A DNA stretch of 42,891 nt from an uncultured Clostridia bacterium (lineage in GTDB: Bacteria > Bacillota > Clostridia > Lachnospirales > Bianqueaceae), in assembly GCA_944376225.1 (NCBI GenBank), contig CALWBZ010000115.1:1-42891 (forward strand). The letters are read 5' to 3'. Both the position numbers and the translations under genes were made by a program. Within the stretch, counting starts at the first letter, position 1. Each line of letters opens with the position of its first letter. Positions 8,252 through 17,666 of the stretch are shown piece by piece. The notes under the pieces are model-generated. The model searched no databases, was not told the origin of the DNA, and worked only from the letters and a program-made list of their open reading frames with translations.

Positions 8252-9670
8252 ATGTTAGTGAATACAAAGGCCAAGGTGGGCGTGTTTTCCATCGCGCTGG
8301 GCGCTTATCTGCCCCAGTTCCCGTCTTTGGTGCCTGAGTTTGAGGCGCAGTACGCCGCTTTCAAGAATACGCTGCCGGATTCGGTGGAGATCATCGACGG
8401 CGGAATGGTGACGACCAAAGAGCAGTCCCAGGCCGCGGGGGATCTGTTCCGGGCGGCGGATGTGGATCTGGTCTTTTTGCAGCTTTTGACCTACGCCACG
8501 TCCTATAACATGCTGCCGGCGGTCAAGGATCTGGACGTGCCGGTGGTGCTTGTCAACGTGCAGAAGCTGAAGGCGCTGGATTACGATCATACGGATATCG
8601 CCTCCTGGCTGGGCGAGGGGTACGCCTGCGGCGCCGTCGGAGAGATGGTGGCGGATCTGGAGCGGTTCGGTAAGCGACACGCGGTGATCACTGGTGTTGT
8701 GGAAGGCGGCGATCCCGGCGTACAGCAGCAGATCGAGGAGTGGTGCCGCGCGGCCCAGGTTAGAAGAAGATTTCGGGATACGAATCTGGCCCAGATCGGC
8801 AGACCCTATCCCGGCATGATGGATCTTTATATCGACGAGTCCAACCTGTACAGAAGGATGCACGTCTACACCAAGCAGTTTGATTGGGAGGCCATGTGGG
8901 CGATCGCCGACGACGTCACCGATGAGGAGGCCATTCGCGCCAAGGCCCAGGATATCCTGGACACCTTCGATATCGAGGGCGGCGGGAGCATCGAGGAAGT
9001 ATGGGAGATGGCCAAGTACGTGGTGGCCTTTGAGAAATGGGTAAAGGAAGAGAAGCTGGGACTGATCGCTTCTCATTATAACGGCTTTGCCCAGGGAAAG
9101 GCAGGCGTCTTAGACAGCATGCTGATCCCCGCCTTCTCCATGTTGATTAAGCAGGGAACAGCCTGCGCGGTGGAAGGCGATATCAAGGTGGCGATGGCCA
9201 TGAGCATCCTTAAGACGATCTCCGGAACGGGCCAGCTGGCGGAGATGTATTCCATTGATTTTAATGATGACATTGCGATCATCGGACACAGCGGATCCGG
9301 CGACGCGGATATTTCCGATAAGAAGCCGACGATGAAGATCGTGAAGGTGTTTCACGGCAAGACTGGCGGCGGGTATCTGACCCAGTTCTATCCCTTCACG
9401 GGCCCCGTCACCTATTTGGCGATCACCCAGGACGGGGACGGACATTTCAAATTCGTGGTGGCGGAAGGCGTGAACGAGGAGGGCAAGATCCTTTCCTTCG
9501 GCGATACCAACATGAGAACCCGCTTTAGCTGCGGCGCGCGAGAGTTCGTGAACCGCTGGAGCGAGTGCGGACCGACGCACCATTTCGCGGCGGCCACGGG
9601 CCGGCATATCGACACGATCCTGAAGGTGGCGAAGATCTTTAACGTACCGGTGGATATCGTCACGAGATAA
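8252..9670 (+). CDS. L-arabinose/L-fucose isomerase family protein
   Basis: This 472-residue aldose-ketose isomerase belongs to the AraA/FucI superfamily, manganese-dependent cytoplasmic enzymes that interconvert an aldose and its ketose. The four metal ligands can be placed: E308 in VEGDIK, E331 in AEMYS, H346 in IIGHSGSG and H443 in PTHHF. These sit close to the E306/E333/H350/H450 set known in E. coli AraA. Its length and N-terminus are shorter than classical AraA, so it probably belongs to the divergent 'fucose/arabinose isomerase family' with an unassigned sugar. CGGAGGG precedes the ATG. The gene ends at its own terminator (9700-9743). Neighbouring glycosidases suggest it processes a released deoxy- or pentose sugar. 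Confidence 0.8.
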   Translation: MLVNTKAKVGVFSIALGAYLPQFPSLVPEFEAQYAAFKNTLPDSVEIIDGGMVTTKEQSQAAGDLFRAADVDLVFLQLLTYATSYNMLPAVKDLDVPVVLVNVQKLKALDYDHTDIASWLGEGYACGAVGEMVADLERFGKRHAVITGVVEGGDPGVQQQIEEWCRAAQVRRRFRDTNLAQIGRPYPGMMDLYIDESNLYRRMHVYTKQFDWEAMWAIADDVTDEEAIRAKAQDILDTFDIEGGGSIEEVWEMAKYVVAFEKWVKEEKLGLIASHYNGFAQGKAGVLDSMLIPAFSMLIKQGTACAVEGDIKVAMAMSILKTISGTGQLAEMYSIDFNDDIAIIGHSGSGDADISDKKPTMKIVKVFHGKTGGGYLTQFYPFTGPVTYLAITQDGDGHFKFVVAEGVNEEGKILSFGDTNMRTRFSCGAREFVNRWSECGPTHHFAAATGRHIDTILKVAKIFNVPVDIVTR

Positions 9671-9699
9671 GGCGAAACGCGGAAGAACACAGAGAGAAA

Positions 9700-9743
9700 A
9701 CGGACCGGAGAGGTTTAGGCCAAACCGGTCCGTTCTTTGTTTT
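9700..9743 (+). terminator. rho-independent terminator after the isomerase gene
   Basis: ACGGACCGG (9700-9708) pairs with CCGGTCCGT (9725-9733), with an inner GGTTT/AAACC stem. TTCTTTGTTTT follows. It separates the isomerase transcript from the STAND gene. Confidence 0.85.
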
Positions 9744-9788
9744 GGGAGGCGATCTTGCCACGCGGTATAAAAATTTACGAGGAAAAGG

Positions 9789-9817
9789 TTTACAGATGGG
9801 CGGCAAAATGCTACACT
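9789..9817 (+). promoter_or_regulatory. promoter of the STAND-GH88 operon
   Basis: TTTACA (9789-9794), a 17-bp spacer and TACACT (9812-9817) lie 36 bp before the chosen ATG. The sequence between is plain apart from the AGGAGG SD. Confidence 0.65.
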
Positions 9818-9853
9818 GTATCCATGAAATCGATCCTGAACAGGAGGATGCTT

Positions 9854-12800
9854 ATGAGCAAGTCTGAATATATCGCTCCGGCGGTGCAGCGATTACTGGA
9901 TTTATGTACCAACGGGCTGTTTGTGAATCTGCGGGATTTTCCCGAACCCATGAAGAATACATATCAACATTTGAGAGAGGCGGTGCGCGGCGGGCTGCTC
10001 GCGGGCGCGGAACTGGCTCTTATCGATATGGTGAATCTGTGCCTTCAGTTTCCTACGCTGATGGCCTGTTCGATCATGACCGGGAGTCTGGCAGAGGAGG
10101 GGGAAAAGCAGGAGATATACCGTAAACTAAACGCTCATACGATCGACGGAACATATTGCATGGATACGCTGATCCCGGCGCTAAAGGCTTTCTTTCTGAG
10201 GAATCCGGATGAAAACGCCGCTCTGTTTTTGTCGGCGGCAGAAGATCTCTCCCGCAGGGTGAGGCAGCAGGACTTCATGTCCTGGTGTCGCCGCCTCACC
10301 TCCGGATGCGTCCTAGAGATCAATCGGTCGGAGACCGCCAGCGAGTTGATCACGTATATCGATTTGCTGAATCAACATCTGAAACAGGTGCTTCATTTTT
10401 ATGTACACGTGAAAGAAAAGCAGGAAGTGAGTCCTCTTACTTTCGATTGCCTGGGAACGGAGGTCGTCGCCGAGCCGTGGATGTTTCGGGATCAGGATGA
10501 GATTTTTCTGCTGGAAAAAATAGACGCGCCCTCCGGCAAGATGTTTTGCAGGGGACAGAACGGGCGCGGGCTAAGGCTTTTTGCCGCGCCCGAAGAATGC
10601 GCGCTCTTTCAAGAGGAGGGATCGTCCGCGTCGTTAAGGTCTCTGTCGGAAGAGTTGGCGCCGGTCTATACCCCTTCGGAATACATACGCCCGTCGTATT
10701 GGGATCGATGGCTGCGTCAGGCCATGGGAGAGAGGGATCGGGGATACCTTCTTTTGGAGGCGGAGAGCGATATGGGAAAGAGCGTGTATACCTGTATGCT
10801 GGATCCCTTATCCCCCCTTTATACAGCGTCCCAGCTTTTGGGGAACATACGGGTATATCGATACGGGATCAGCCTATACCCCGATACCCAGCGTCCCAGT
10901 TATTTCGTGAGAATGCTGAACGGGATGTTTCCCGAGGCAGACCCCATTCTGTTTACCGAGGAGACCGTAGACCTGCGTCGCCGGATCGGGGAGTTCTTAA
11001 ACAAACGGGCGGCGGAGTGTCCGGAAGAGCCGCTGCTTTTGATTCTGGACGGCATGCACCAGTTGGACTACAGCTCCGACAGGGCCTTTACCCTGCCCAA
11101 GGTTTTGCCCGACGCCTCCCAACTTTCCGCCGGCGTATACATTTTATTGACGGATCGCTGCGCCGCCGAGGACGGGGTGGGCGCCGCGCCCCATCGCAAC
11201 TGGCTTTTGAATAAGGATCCGCTGGCGTGCATCGGGAGCTTTACGAAGAATCACCCGCAGCATCAGCAATTGTTTCGGGCATACCTGTCCCAGTACGTGC
11301 TGCACGCGAACAGCGAGGATAATCCGGTGGTCGCCTCTCTGAGTGAATATATGGAATCGAGTCTTTCTCTGGCTCATCTTCTGCGGGACGTCCTTGTGAT
11401 CAGCCGCCCGGAGGCGTATTTGAGCCTGACGGATTTCTTCCGGGAGTATAAGAGCCCGGCGAAGCTCTTGCAGCTTTATCTGAACGAGATCATGGGTCTG
11501 TACGGCCCGGTTTACGCCCCCTATGTCCGGGAGATTCTGCAGCTCTTGGCGTTGGCGCCCCATCCTCTGGGTGTGGAAGATTTTGAATATTTTTCGCTGC
11601 GCCGTCCCGCGCCCCATATTTTATGGGCGATCCTGCGGGATCTTCGGCCGGTTTTGATGTTTCATGAGGCGGAAACGATCGGTTTTTCCACCAGCAAGAT
11701 CCATCTGTTGGCCCTTTCCTTATATGGGCAGGATTGGAAAGCTTATTGTGTAAGCCTTTTAAGAGAACGCGCCCAGAGGCTTTCCTCATCCGCCTATCCG
11801 CTGACGAGGGACAAGCTTGTGACGGATCTGGAGTATTACGCCAAAGGGGCGGGCTGGGAGGGCAACGAGGATCTTCTGTCCGAGATCGCCCGGGCGCTGA
11901 CCCCGCCCGCGGGCCGGGAGGAACCCCTCCCCTTGGCCGTGGTGGATTATTTTCGTACCATCGGGGATTTCTTCTCGGATGAGACGGAAAACCCCTTTCG
12001 GATGGAGACCTTATGGGTCCTGGCCCTTTCGCCCCTTATATCGGATCGCAGGACGGCCTGCGGCCGTTGGGATTCGCTGCAGGGAACGCCGGCCTTTCAG
12101 CCGGAACTGTACGCCAAGAGCTGCCGTCTTTATACGGAACGGCTCTCCCGGCAGGATCCGCTGAGCTTATCCACCATTGAGGCCATGGCGGCCTTTCGCC
12201 GCAAGTCGGAGAGTCTGTATGACTACGCGTTCTTATGGCATACGGAGAAGCTTTCCAGAAACCGGCTGACCGAGGCGCTTCAGGGTCTGCCCCAGTATAC
12301 GAGAAAAGAGGATCCCTGTAATCTTTCCTGGGTTCGGGAGAAACTGCCGGAACTGGTGTATCAGGCGGAGGCCGATCTGCAAAATCCCCTTCCCCAGGAG
12401 TGCGCCGTACTGACCCATCTGCTCATGCCCTTCTGCGAAGCCTTTCTTCGGGCGCTGCTGCCCGTCCTTTGCGGCAGGGATCTGCTCCTTGAGGCGGGAG
12501 ACTGGTTTTCCTTTGTGAGAGGACTCCTGATCCGCGTCTACGAGTGCAGGCAGAAACTGTGCCACGGAATCCGGCAATACGCGACGCTCCTGCTTACGGA
12601 CGCGGTCTGTAAAGAGCCCTTATATAACTGCGATTTTACGGCGAGAGCGCTGGAGGAGACGAGGCTTGAAGCCCTGCGGACGGATCTGCGGCTGTGGCTG
12701 CAGACCTTCTCCGAAAAGACGAGGCTGCAGTATTTTCGGGATAAGACTTCTCTGTGGAGGACCGAGGAGGCTGTTTTGCGCTTGGAAAGCATCCATAAGC

Positions 12801-14287
12801 CATCACCGAAAGAGTATACGATCAATCCCAGGACGATTCGCGCGCAGATCGCGCAGCTTTCCGGCGAGCAGGCCCTGGAGCTGGTCGATCAGTGGTACGG
12901 CTATCTGTGCGCTTCCCTGGCGTCTTTAAGAGGAAACATTCCCGTCGGACGTTCCAACGATCTGTGCGCCGTACAGTTGGTACGGGCGGAACTCTTGTAT
13001 TCTTTGGGACGGAGCGAGGAGCTGCACGCCTGCGTGATGAATCTGCGGTTCTTCCTGAATTGCGCGGGTCTGTCGTCGAAACGGACGTTGGATCTGGTAT
13101 GCGCCTTGGGGAGTCATCTGCTGGCGGCGGATACGCTGGCCCATTACTCCTCCGCCCAGGAACTGGTGGATCTGTACGCCATGCTGAATTCCAGACTGCA
13201 AAAAAGCAGATCATTCCTGACGGGCCGTCAGATTGCCGCCATCCAGGGTCAGATTAAGGAAAGCTTCCCGGACTGCATGCGTTCTCAGCATTTCTACGCC
13301 TATCTTCTGCCTGCCCAGGCTCGTATTCTCGCGGGGCAGTACGGAGCCGCGGAGTGCGGGCGCCGGGCGGAAAGTGCCACAGAGCCCACGGATAAAATCA
13401 CGGCCGCTCTGGCGCGGATCTACTGTGCCCAGGAGAAGGAGGAGCCGAAACAGATGCTTTTAGCGTATCTGGAGGAATGGATCGAGAGGGACGTCCTCAC
13501 GATTCCCTCTGAGCTGTTAGACTACGCGGTCTCCTTGGCCCTGGAACTCTTAGGCCAAAAGTCAAAGGTCGCCTTCGCGCGTCCGTTTTACCGGTTATGG
13601 GAACAGCATGCAGCGCCGGAGTTCGCGCTGTTGGGGCTGGACGGAAGGATGAACGCCCATTCCCGCCCCTTATACAGACGAGTGGCGAGCTGTTTCTGGA
13701 CGGAAAGCGGTTCCGTCCGGCCGGAAGCCATCCGGGATCAGATCCAGGCGCAGGAAGAAGATCCGCTGTATCAGGCCTTCGACCTACTTTGCGTCGCGAT
13801 TGCCGTTGGCGGCCGATCTGTCTCCGCCGCCGGGGCGCTGGCCAGGATGGGCTATGAGAGCCTGGAGAGCGGAGGACCGATCACAATATCAAAAATCAAT
13901 CTGGCCCTGGAGCTTGTCAAACTGCAGATCATGGCCCTTTGTATGGATGCCAAAGCCTGTCTCACGCCTCTTAAGGGGCTGTGCGACCGGTGGATCGACC
14001 TTCTCTGGGCTCGGGCGATCGCGAAGGAGAACCACTTAGAAGACCCCAGTTATATCTGCCGCACCCAGGAAGGGCATTTTCACTCGGTTCCTCCGGTTCC
14101 TCTCCAGGTGGACCAGGGGATTTTGGAAGACTGTATCGGGAGCGACGCGGTGGTCAGTACGCCGCTATTAGGGCCGGCGTTTCGCGTATACGCCAGGTTA
14201 TGGAAAACGCCCCTTAGCTGTCCGGTTCCGGAGGAACTGCCGGAATATCTGGAGAAGCGGCTGTTAGAAAACTGGAATCAATTATAG
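9854..14287 (+). CDS. large STAND/NACHT-like signalling ATPase
   Basis: The 1477-residue protein starts at the ATG at 9854, where CAGGAGG sits 6-7 bases upstream; the longer in-frame extension has no SD. A helical N-terminal region (1-290) precedes an NTPase core. A Walker A-like loop with SDMGKS (G308-K309-S310) lacks the usual first glycine. Walker B is LLLILDGMHQL with D399, followed by a sensor-like GVYILLTDR. A winged-helix-like section (about 530-640) and some 800 residues of alpha-helical, TPR-like repeats follow. This is the architecture of STAND switches such as NACHT proteins and MalT, but no C-terminal LuxR helix-turn-helix is visible. It is co-transcribed with GH88 (12-bp gap). 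It could sense a sugar or regulate the operon; a defence role is possible but unsupported by context. Confidence 0.6.
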   Translation: MSKSEYIAPAVQRLLDLCTNGLFVNLRDFPEPMKNTYQHLREAVRGGLLAGAELALIDMVNLCLQFPTLMACSIMTGSLAEEGEKQEIYRKLNAHTIDGTYCMDTLIPALKAFFLRNPDENAALFLSAAEDLSRRVRQQDFMSWCRRLTSGCVLEINRSETASELITYIDLLNQHLKQVLHFYVHVKEKQEVSPLTFDCLGTEVVAEPWMFRDQDEIFLLEKIDAPSGKMFCRGQNGRGLRLFAAPEECALFQEEGSSASLRSLSEELAPVYTPSEYIRPSYWDRWLRQAMGERDRGYLLLEAESDMGKSVYTCMLDPLSPLYTASQLLGNIRVYRYGISLYPDTQRPSYFVRMLNGMFPEADPILFTEETVDLRRRIGEFLNKRAAECPEEPLLLILDGMHQLDYSSDRAFTLPKVLPDASQLSAGVYILLTDRCAAEDGVGAAPHRNWLLNKDPLACIGSFTKNHPQHQQLFRAYLSQYVLHANSEDNPVVASLSEYMESSLSLAHLLRDVLVISRPEAYLSLTDFFREYKSPAKLLQLYLNEIMGLYGPVYAPYVREILQLLALAPHPLGVEDFEYFSLRRPAPHILWAILRDLRPVLMFHEAETIGFSTSKIHLLALSLYGQDWKAYCVSLLRERAQRLSSSAYPLTRDKLVTDLEYYAKGAGWEGNEDLLSEIARALTPPAGREEPLPLAVVDYFRTIGDFFSDETENPFRMETLWVLALSPLISDRRTACGRWDSLQGTPAFQPELYAKSCRLYTERLSRQDPLSLSTIEAMAAFRRKSESLYDYAFLWHTEKLSRNRLTEALQGLPQYTRKEDPCNLSWVREKLPELVYQAEADLQNPLPQECAVLTHLLMPFCEAFLRALLPVLCGRDLLLEAGDWFSFVRGLLIRVYECRQKLCHGIRQYATLLLTDAVCKEPLYNCDFTARALEETRLEALRTDLRLWLQTFSEKTRLQYFRDKTSLWRTEEAVLRLESIHKPSPKEYTINPRTIRAQIAQLSGEQALELVDQWYGYLCASLASLRGNIPVGRSNDLCAVQLVRAELLYSLGRSEELHACVMNLRFFLNCAGLSSKRTLDLVCALGSHLLAADTLAHYSSAQELVDLYAMLNSRLQKSRSFLTGRQIAAIQGQIKESFPDCMRSQHFYAYLLPAQARILAGQYGAAECGRRAESATEPTDKITAALARIYCAQEKEEPKQMLLAYLEEWIERDVLTIPSELLDYAVSLALELLGQKSKVAFARPFYRLWEQHAAPEFALLGLDGRMNAHSRPLYRRVASCFWTESGSVRPEAIRDQIQAQEEDPLYQAFDLLCVAIAVGGRSVSAAGALARMGYESLESGGPITISKINLALELVKLQIMALCMDAKACLTPLKGLCDRWIDLLWARAIAKENHLEDPSYICRTQEGHFHSVPPVPLQVDQGILEDCIGSDAVVSTPLLGPAFRVYARLWKTPLSCPVPEELPEYLEKRLLENWNQL

Positions 14288-14299
14288 GAGGAGAAGAAG

Positions 14300-15445
14300 A
14301 TGTTAGAGTATTTATCCCAGGAAGAGCGGCAATGGCTCCGGGAATCGCTGGATAAGTTTGTGAAGAAGATGGAGTCTGTAAGAGAGCGCGCGGCGAAGAA
14401 GATCCCCTTCTCCGCGCGGGAGGGCGTCTATGACGATCATTCCGACGCGAAGGGAATCAATTGGTGGACCAACGGGTTCTGGGGCGGGATGATGTGGCAG
14501 CTATACCAAGAGACCCAGGATCCCCGGTACATGGAGATCGCCAGATACTCCGAGGATGCGCTGGATCAGTGTTTCGAACAGTTCATGGGGCTGCATCATG
14601 ATGTGGGATTCATGTGGATGCCCACGTCGGTGGCGGATTATCGGAAAACGGGAAACCCGGAAGGACGCCGTCGGGGATTGCATGCCGCTACCCTCCTTGC
14701 GGGACGCTTTAATCCCGTGGGACGATTTATCCGGGCCTGGAACGATGAATGGCACGGACATGTGAATACGGGCTGGGCCATCATCGATTGCATGATGAAC
14801 CTGTCGCTTTTGTATTGGGCCTCGGAAGAGCTGGATGATCCTCGTTTTCGCCAGATCGCTATGATGCACGCGGATACGGCCCTAGAACATTTTATTCGTC
14901 CGGACGGTTCGGTGAATCATATCGTGGAGTTTGATCCGGAAACCGGCATAGAGACCGGGACCCATGGGGGCCAGGGCTACGGGATGGGTTCCTCCTGGAC
15001 GAGGGGCCAGGGCTGGGCTATATACGGCTTTGCCATCAGCTACCGACACACGGGTAAGCAGGAATACCTGGACGCGGCGAAACGGGTGGCCCATTATTTC
15101 ATATCCAACATTCCGGAGAACGGACGGATCCCCATCGATTTCCGCATGCCCAAAGAACCTTATTATGAAGATTCCACCGCGGCGGCGATCGCGTCCTGCG
15201 GCCTTTTGGAAATCGCTCGGTTTGTGGACGAGCTGCAAAGACCGCTGTATCTGGGAGCGGCCCTAAAGTTGCTGCGGGCCCTTACGGATTCCCGGTGCGA
15301 TTGGGATCCGGAGCGGGACGGAATCCTGGAGAAGTGTTCCGGCTCTTATTCGGAGGAAAAACACGAGTATAACATCATCTACGGCGATTATTATCTCCTG
15401 GAAGCCCTGTTAAAACTAGAAGACCACGACCTTTGGATCTGGTGA
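14300..15445 (+). CDS. GH88 unsaturated glucuronyl hydrolase
   Basis: This 381-residue (alpha/alpha)6-barrel enzyme hydrolyses the unsaturated uronic acid that polysaccharide lyases leave at oligosaccharide ends. Known substrates of the family are glycosaminoglycan or ulvan/gellan-type fragments. The two conserved aspartates are visible: D101 in HHDVGFMW and D163 in NTGWAIIDCMMN. They correspond to D88 and D149 of the Bacillus sp. GL1 enzyme. The GxSWTRGQGWAIYGF block (about 233-247) is also family-typical. No signal peptide, so it acts in the cytoplasm on imported disaccharides. SD AGGAGG lies 12 bp after the STAND stop codon. No lyase, sulfatase or sugar importer is in the window. Confidence 0.88.
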   Translation: MLEYLSQEERQWLRESLDKFVKKMESVRERAAKKIPFSAREGVYDDHSDAKGINWWTNGFWGGMMWQLYQETQDPRYMEIARYSEDALDQCFEQFMGLHHDVGFMWMPTSVADYRKTGNPEGRRRGLHAATLLAGRFNPVGRFIRAWNDEWHGHVNTGWAIIDCMMNLSLLYWASEELDDPRFRQIAMMHADTALEHFIRPDGSVNHIVEFDPETGIETGTHGGQGYGMGSSWTRGQGWAIYGFAISYRHTGKQEYLDAAKRVAHYFISNIPENGRIPIDFRMPKEPYYEDSTAAAIASCGLLEIARFVDELQRPLYLGAALKLLRALTDSRCDWDPERDGILEKCSGSYSEEKHEYNIIYGDYYLLEALLKLEDHDLWIW

Positions 15446-15453
15446 TTCTGAAA

Positions 15454-15500
15454 AAGGCGCCGTCCGCGCGTAAAGCGCGGGCAGCGTCTTTTGTCTTTTT
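15454..15500 (+). terminator. terminator of the STAND-GH88 operon
   Basis: A GC-rich hairpin (AGGCGC, CCGCGC pairing GCGCGG, GCGTCT) begins about 10 bp after the GH88 stop. It is followed by TTTTGTCTTTTT. Confidence 0.8.
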
Positions 15501-15526
15501 ATATCTTACGGGACGGAGACGGGGAG

Positions 15527-15555
15527 TTGCAAAAGCGGCGGGAAGGTGGTATAAT
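15527..15555 (+). promoter_or_regulatory. promoter of the branching enzyme gene
   Basis: TTGCAA (15527-15532), a 17-bp spacer and TATAAT (15550-15555), with a TGG extended -10. The leader to the ATG is about 52 bases. Confidence 0.75.
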
Positions 15556-15613
15556 GATTTTACATTACATTTCCCAGTACTAAAGAAAAGACAAAATCGA
15601 AGGAGGGAAAGAC

Positions 15614-17623
15614 ATGGCGAAAACATACAAGATTTTAGAGAGAGACCCTTATCTGGCGGATTTTTCCGGTGATATTGAATTAAGGATGAACCGGTATCGG
15701 GAAACGAAAAAGAGGCTTTTAGGCAAGGAAAAGAAGATCTCGTCCTTTGCCAACGGCAATCTGTATTATGGGTTCCATCAGGAGGGAGACGAGTGGGTCT
15801 ACCGGGAGTGGGCCCCTGGCGCGGAAGCGATGGCACTGATCGGAGATTTTAACGGATGGGACAGGGAAGCCAACCCCATGCGCCGTATCAACGAGAACGG
15901 CGATTGGGAGGTTCGGGTCACCGGTCTGGAGCACGGATCCTATGTAAAAGTACAGGTGACTTCCGGGGGAAAGGTATTCGACCGGATTCCCCTATATATC
16001 CATCGGGTAGAGGCGGATCCGGAGACTCATGATTTCCGCGGACAGATCTGGAACCCGGCGGAGCCGTTTTGCTGGACGGATCAGGAATATAAGGTGAGCA
16101 AGAAGGCGCCTCTGATCTACGAGGCCCATATCGGGATGTCCGACGAGGAAGGACACATTGCCAGCTACGACCATTTTACGGAAGAGATCCTGCCCAGGAT
16201 CAAGGCCGACGGATATAATACGATTCAGCTCATGGCGGTCATGCAGCACCCATATTACGCGTCCTTCGGCTATCAGGTGACCAATTTCTTCGCGGCCTCC
16301 TCTTGGTACGGGGAGCCGGAAGGGTTGAAGCGTCTGGTGAACCGCGCCCATGAGATGGGCATCACCGTCCTGCTGGATCTGGTGCATTCCCACGCGGCGC
16401 GCAATACGGCGGACGGAATCAATGAATTCGACGGCACGGTATATCAGTTCTTCCACGAAGGCGGCGAGGGAGATCATCCGGCCTGGGGCACCAAGCTGTT
16501 TGATTACGGAAAGCCCGCGGTGCTGCATTTCCTGTTATCCAACCTGAAGTATTGGCTGGAGGAGTATCATTTCGACGGGTTCCGTTTTGACGGCGTCACC
16601 TCCATGCTCTATAAAGATCACGGGCTGGGCACCGGGTTCGACAATTATCATAAGTATTTCAGCATGAATACGGATACGCAGGCCATCACCTATTTGCAGT
16701 TGGCGAACGAGCTGATTCATGAGGTGCGTAAGGATGCCATTACCATCGCGGAGGACATGAGCGGCATGCCCGGCATGTGCCTGCCGATTCGGGAAGGAGG
16801 CGTCGGCTTCGACTATCGTCTGGGGATGGGACTGCCGGATTTCTGGGTCAAGACAGTTTCTAAAGTGCCGGACGAATATTGGGATATGGGGAAGATGTGG
16901 TACGAGCTGACCACGCGCCGTCCCGGAGAGAAATCGATTGCCTATTGCGAGTCCCATGACCAGGCCCTGGTGGGAGACAAAACGATCATTTTCTGGCTGG
17001 CGGATCAGGAGATGTATTGGCATATGCAGAAGGATGATCCGAGCCTGGTGATCGAACGGGCGATGGAATTGCATAAGATGATCCGACTCATTACCATGTC
17101 CTTAGGTGGGGACGGATATTTGAATTTCATGGGCAACGAATTTGGTCATCCAGAATGGATCGATTTCCCCCGAGAAGGGAATGGAAACAGTTTTCACTAC
17201 TGCCGCAGACAATGGAGTCTGGCGGACAATCCAGATCTCAAATATCATCAGCTGGAAGCCTTTGATAACGCGATGATCGCCCTCAACGAAAAGGGCAAGG
17301 TAATGGATAAAGAAGGGGGCAAGCTCCTGTATCTGCATAATGATAACAAGACACTGGCTTACACCCGAGGAGACTATCTGTTTATCTTTAATTTCCATCC
17401 CACGAGAGACAGCTGGGTGGATCTGCACAGTCTGCGAGGGCAGAAATTCCGCCGGGTGATGGGATCCGCCCAGAAATGCTTCGGCGGTTGGATCGGCGAG
17501 GAAAACTGGCCGGTGCCGGAGGTATTCCCGGAGGGGGAGAACATGAAAGAAGGGCTGTGTATCCCCAGGCGGTGTGCTTTTGTATATAAAAAGGCGCGTG
17601 TCCGCGGGACTAAGAAAGCATAA
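15614..17623 (+). CDS. glgB: 1,4-alpha-glucan branching enzyme, eukaryotic-type (GH13_8)
   Basis: This 669-residue glycogen branching enzyme cuts alpha-1,4 glucan chains and rejoins them as alpha-1,6 branches. A CBM48-like N-terminal domain (about 60-140) precedes the GH13 barrel. The nucleophile is D326 in GFRFDGVTSMLY, the acid/base E380 in IAEDMSGMPG, and the third carboxylate D449 in CESHDQALVGDK. Motifs such as LHKMIRLIT, YLNFMGNEFGHPEW and FDYRLGMGLPD match animal/fungal GBE1 and bacterial GH13_8 far better than the E. coli-type GlgB (GH13_9). Strong SD AAGGAGGG. It stands alone: no glgA, glgC or glgP is in the window. Confidence 0.92.
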   Translation: MAKTYKILERDPYLADFSGDIELRMNRYRETKKRLLGKEKKISSFANGNLYYGFHQEGDEWVYREWAPGAEAMALIGDFNGWDREANPMRRINENGDWEVRVTGLEHGSYVKVQVTSGGKVFDRIPLYIHRVEADPETHDFRGQIWNPAEPFCWTDQEYKVSKKAPLIYEAHIGMSDEEGHIASYDHFTEEILPRIKADGYNTIQLMAVMQHPYYASFGYQVTNFFAASSWYGEPEGLKRLVNRAHEMGITVLLDLVHSHAARNTADGINEFDGTVYQFFHEGGEGDHPAWGTKLFDYGKPAVLHFLLSNLKYWLEEYHFDGFRFDGVTSMLYKDHGLGTGFDNYHKYFSMNTDTQAITYLQLANELIHEVRKDAITIAEDMSGMPGMCLPIREGGVGFDYRLGMGLPDFWVKTVSKVPDEYWDMGKMWYELTTRRPGEKSIAYCESHDQALVGDKTIIFWLADQEMYWHMQKDDPSLVIERAMELHKMIRLITMSLGGDGYLNFMGNEFGHPEWIDFPREGNGNSFHYCRRQWSLADNPDLKYHQLEAFDNAMIALNEKGKVMDKEGGKLLYLHNDNKTLAYTRGDYLFIFNFHPTRDSWVDLHSLRGQKFRRVMGSAQKCFGGWIGEENWPVPEVFPEGENMKEGLCIPRRCAFVYKKARVRGTKKA

Positions 17624-17627
17624 AAAA

Positions 17628-17663
17628 GGGCGTTCGTCCTGGGACAAACCGGGACGAGCGCCC
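17628..17663. terminator. bidirectional terminator between glgB and pcp
   Basis: GGGCG/CGTCC arms pair with GGACG/GCGCCC around a short loop between two convergent genes. On the minus strand TTTTTT follows, giving a strong terminator for pcp. The plus-strand T-run is weak. Confidence 0.8.
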
Positions 17664-17666
17664 ATA

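Noticed and set aside
9737-9853. A 39-residue N-terminal extension of the STAND protein
   Set aside because: The extension covers the terminator T-run and the promoter; the ATG at 9854 has AGGAGG at the right distance.
9854-14287. Assignment of the large ATPase as an anti-phage Avs/NLR defence gene
   Set aside because: The neighbours are carbohydrate enzymes and no effector domain or defence gene adjoins it; the family call stays at STAND level.
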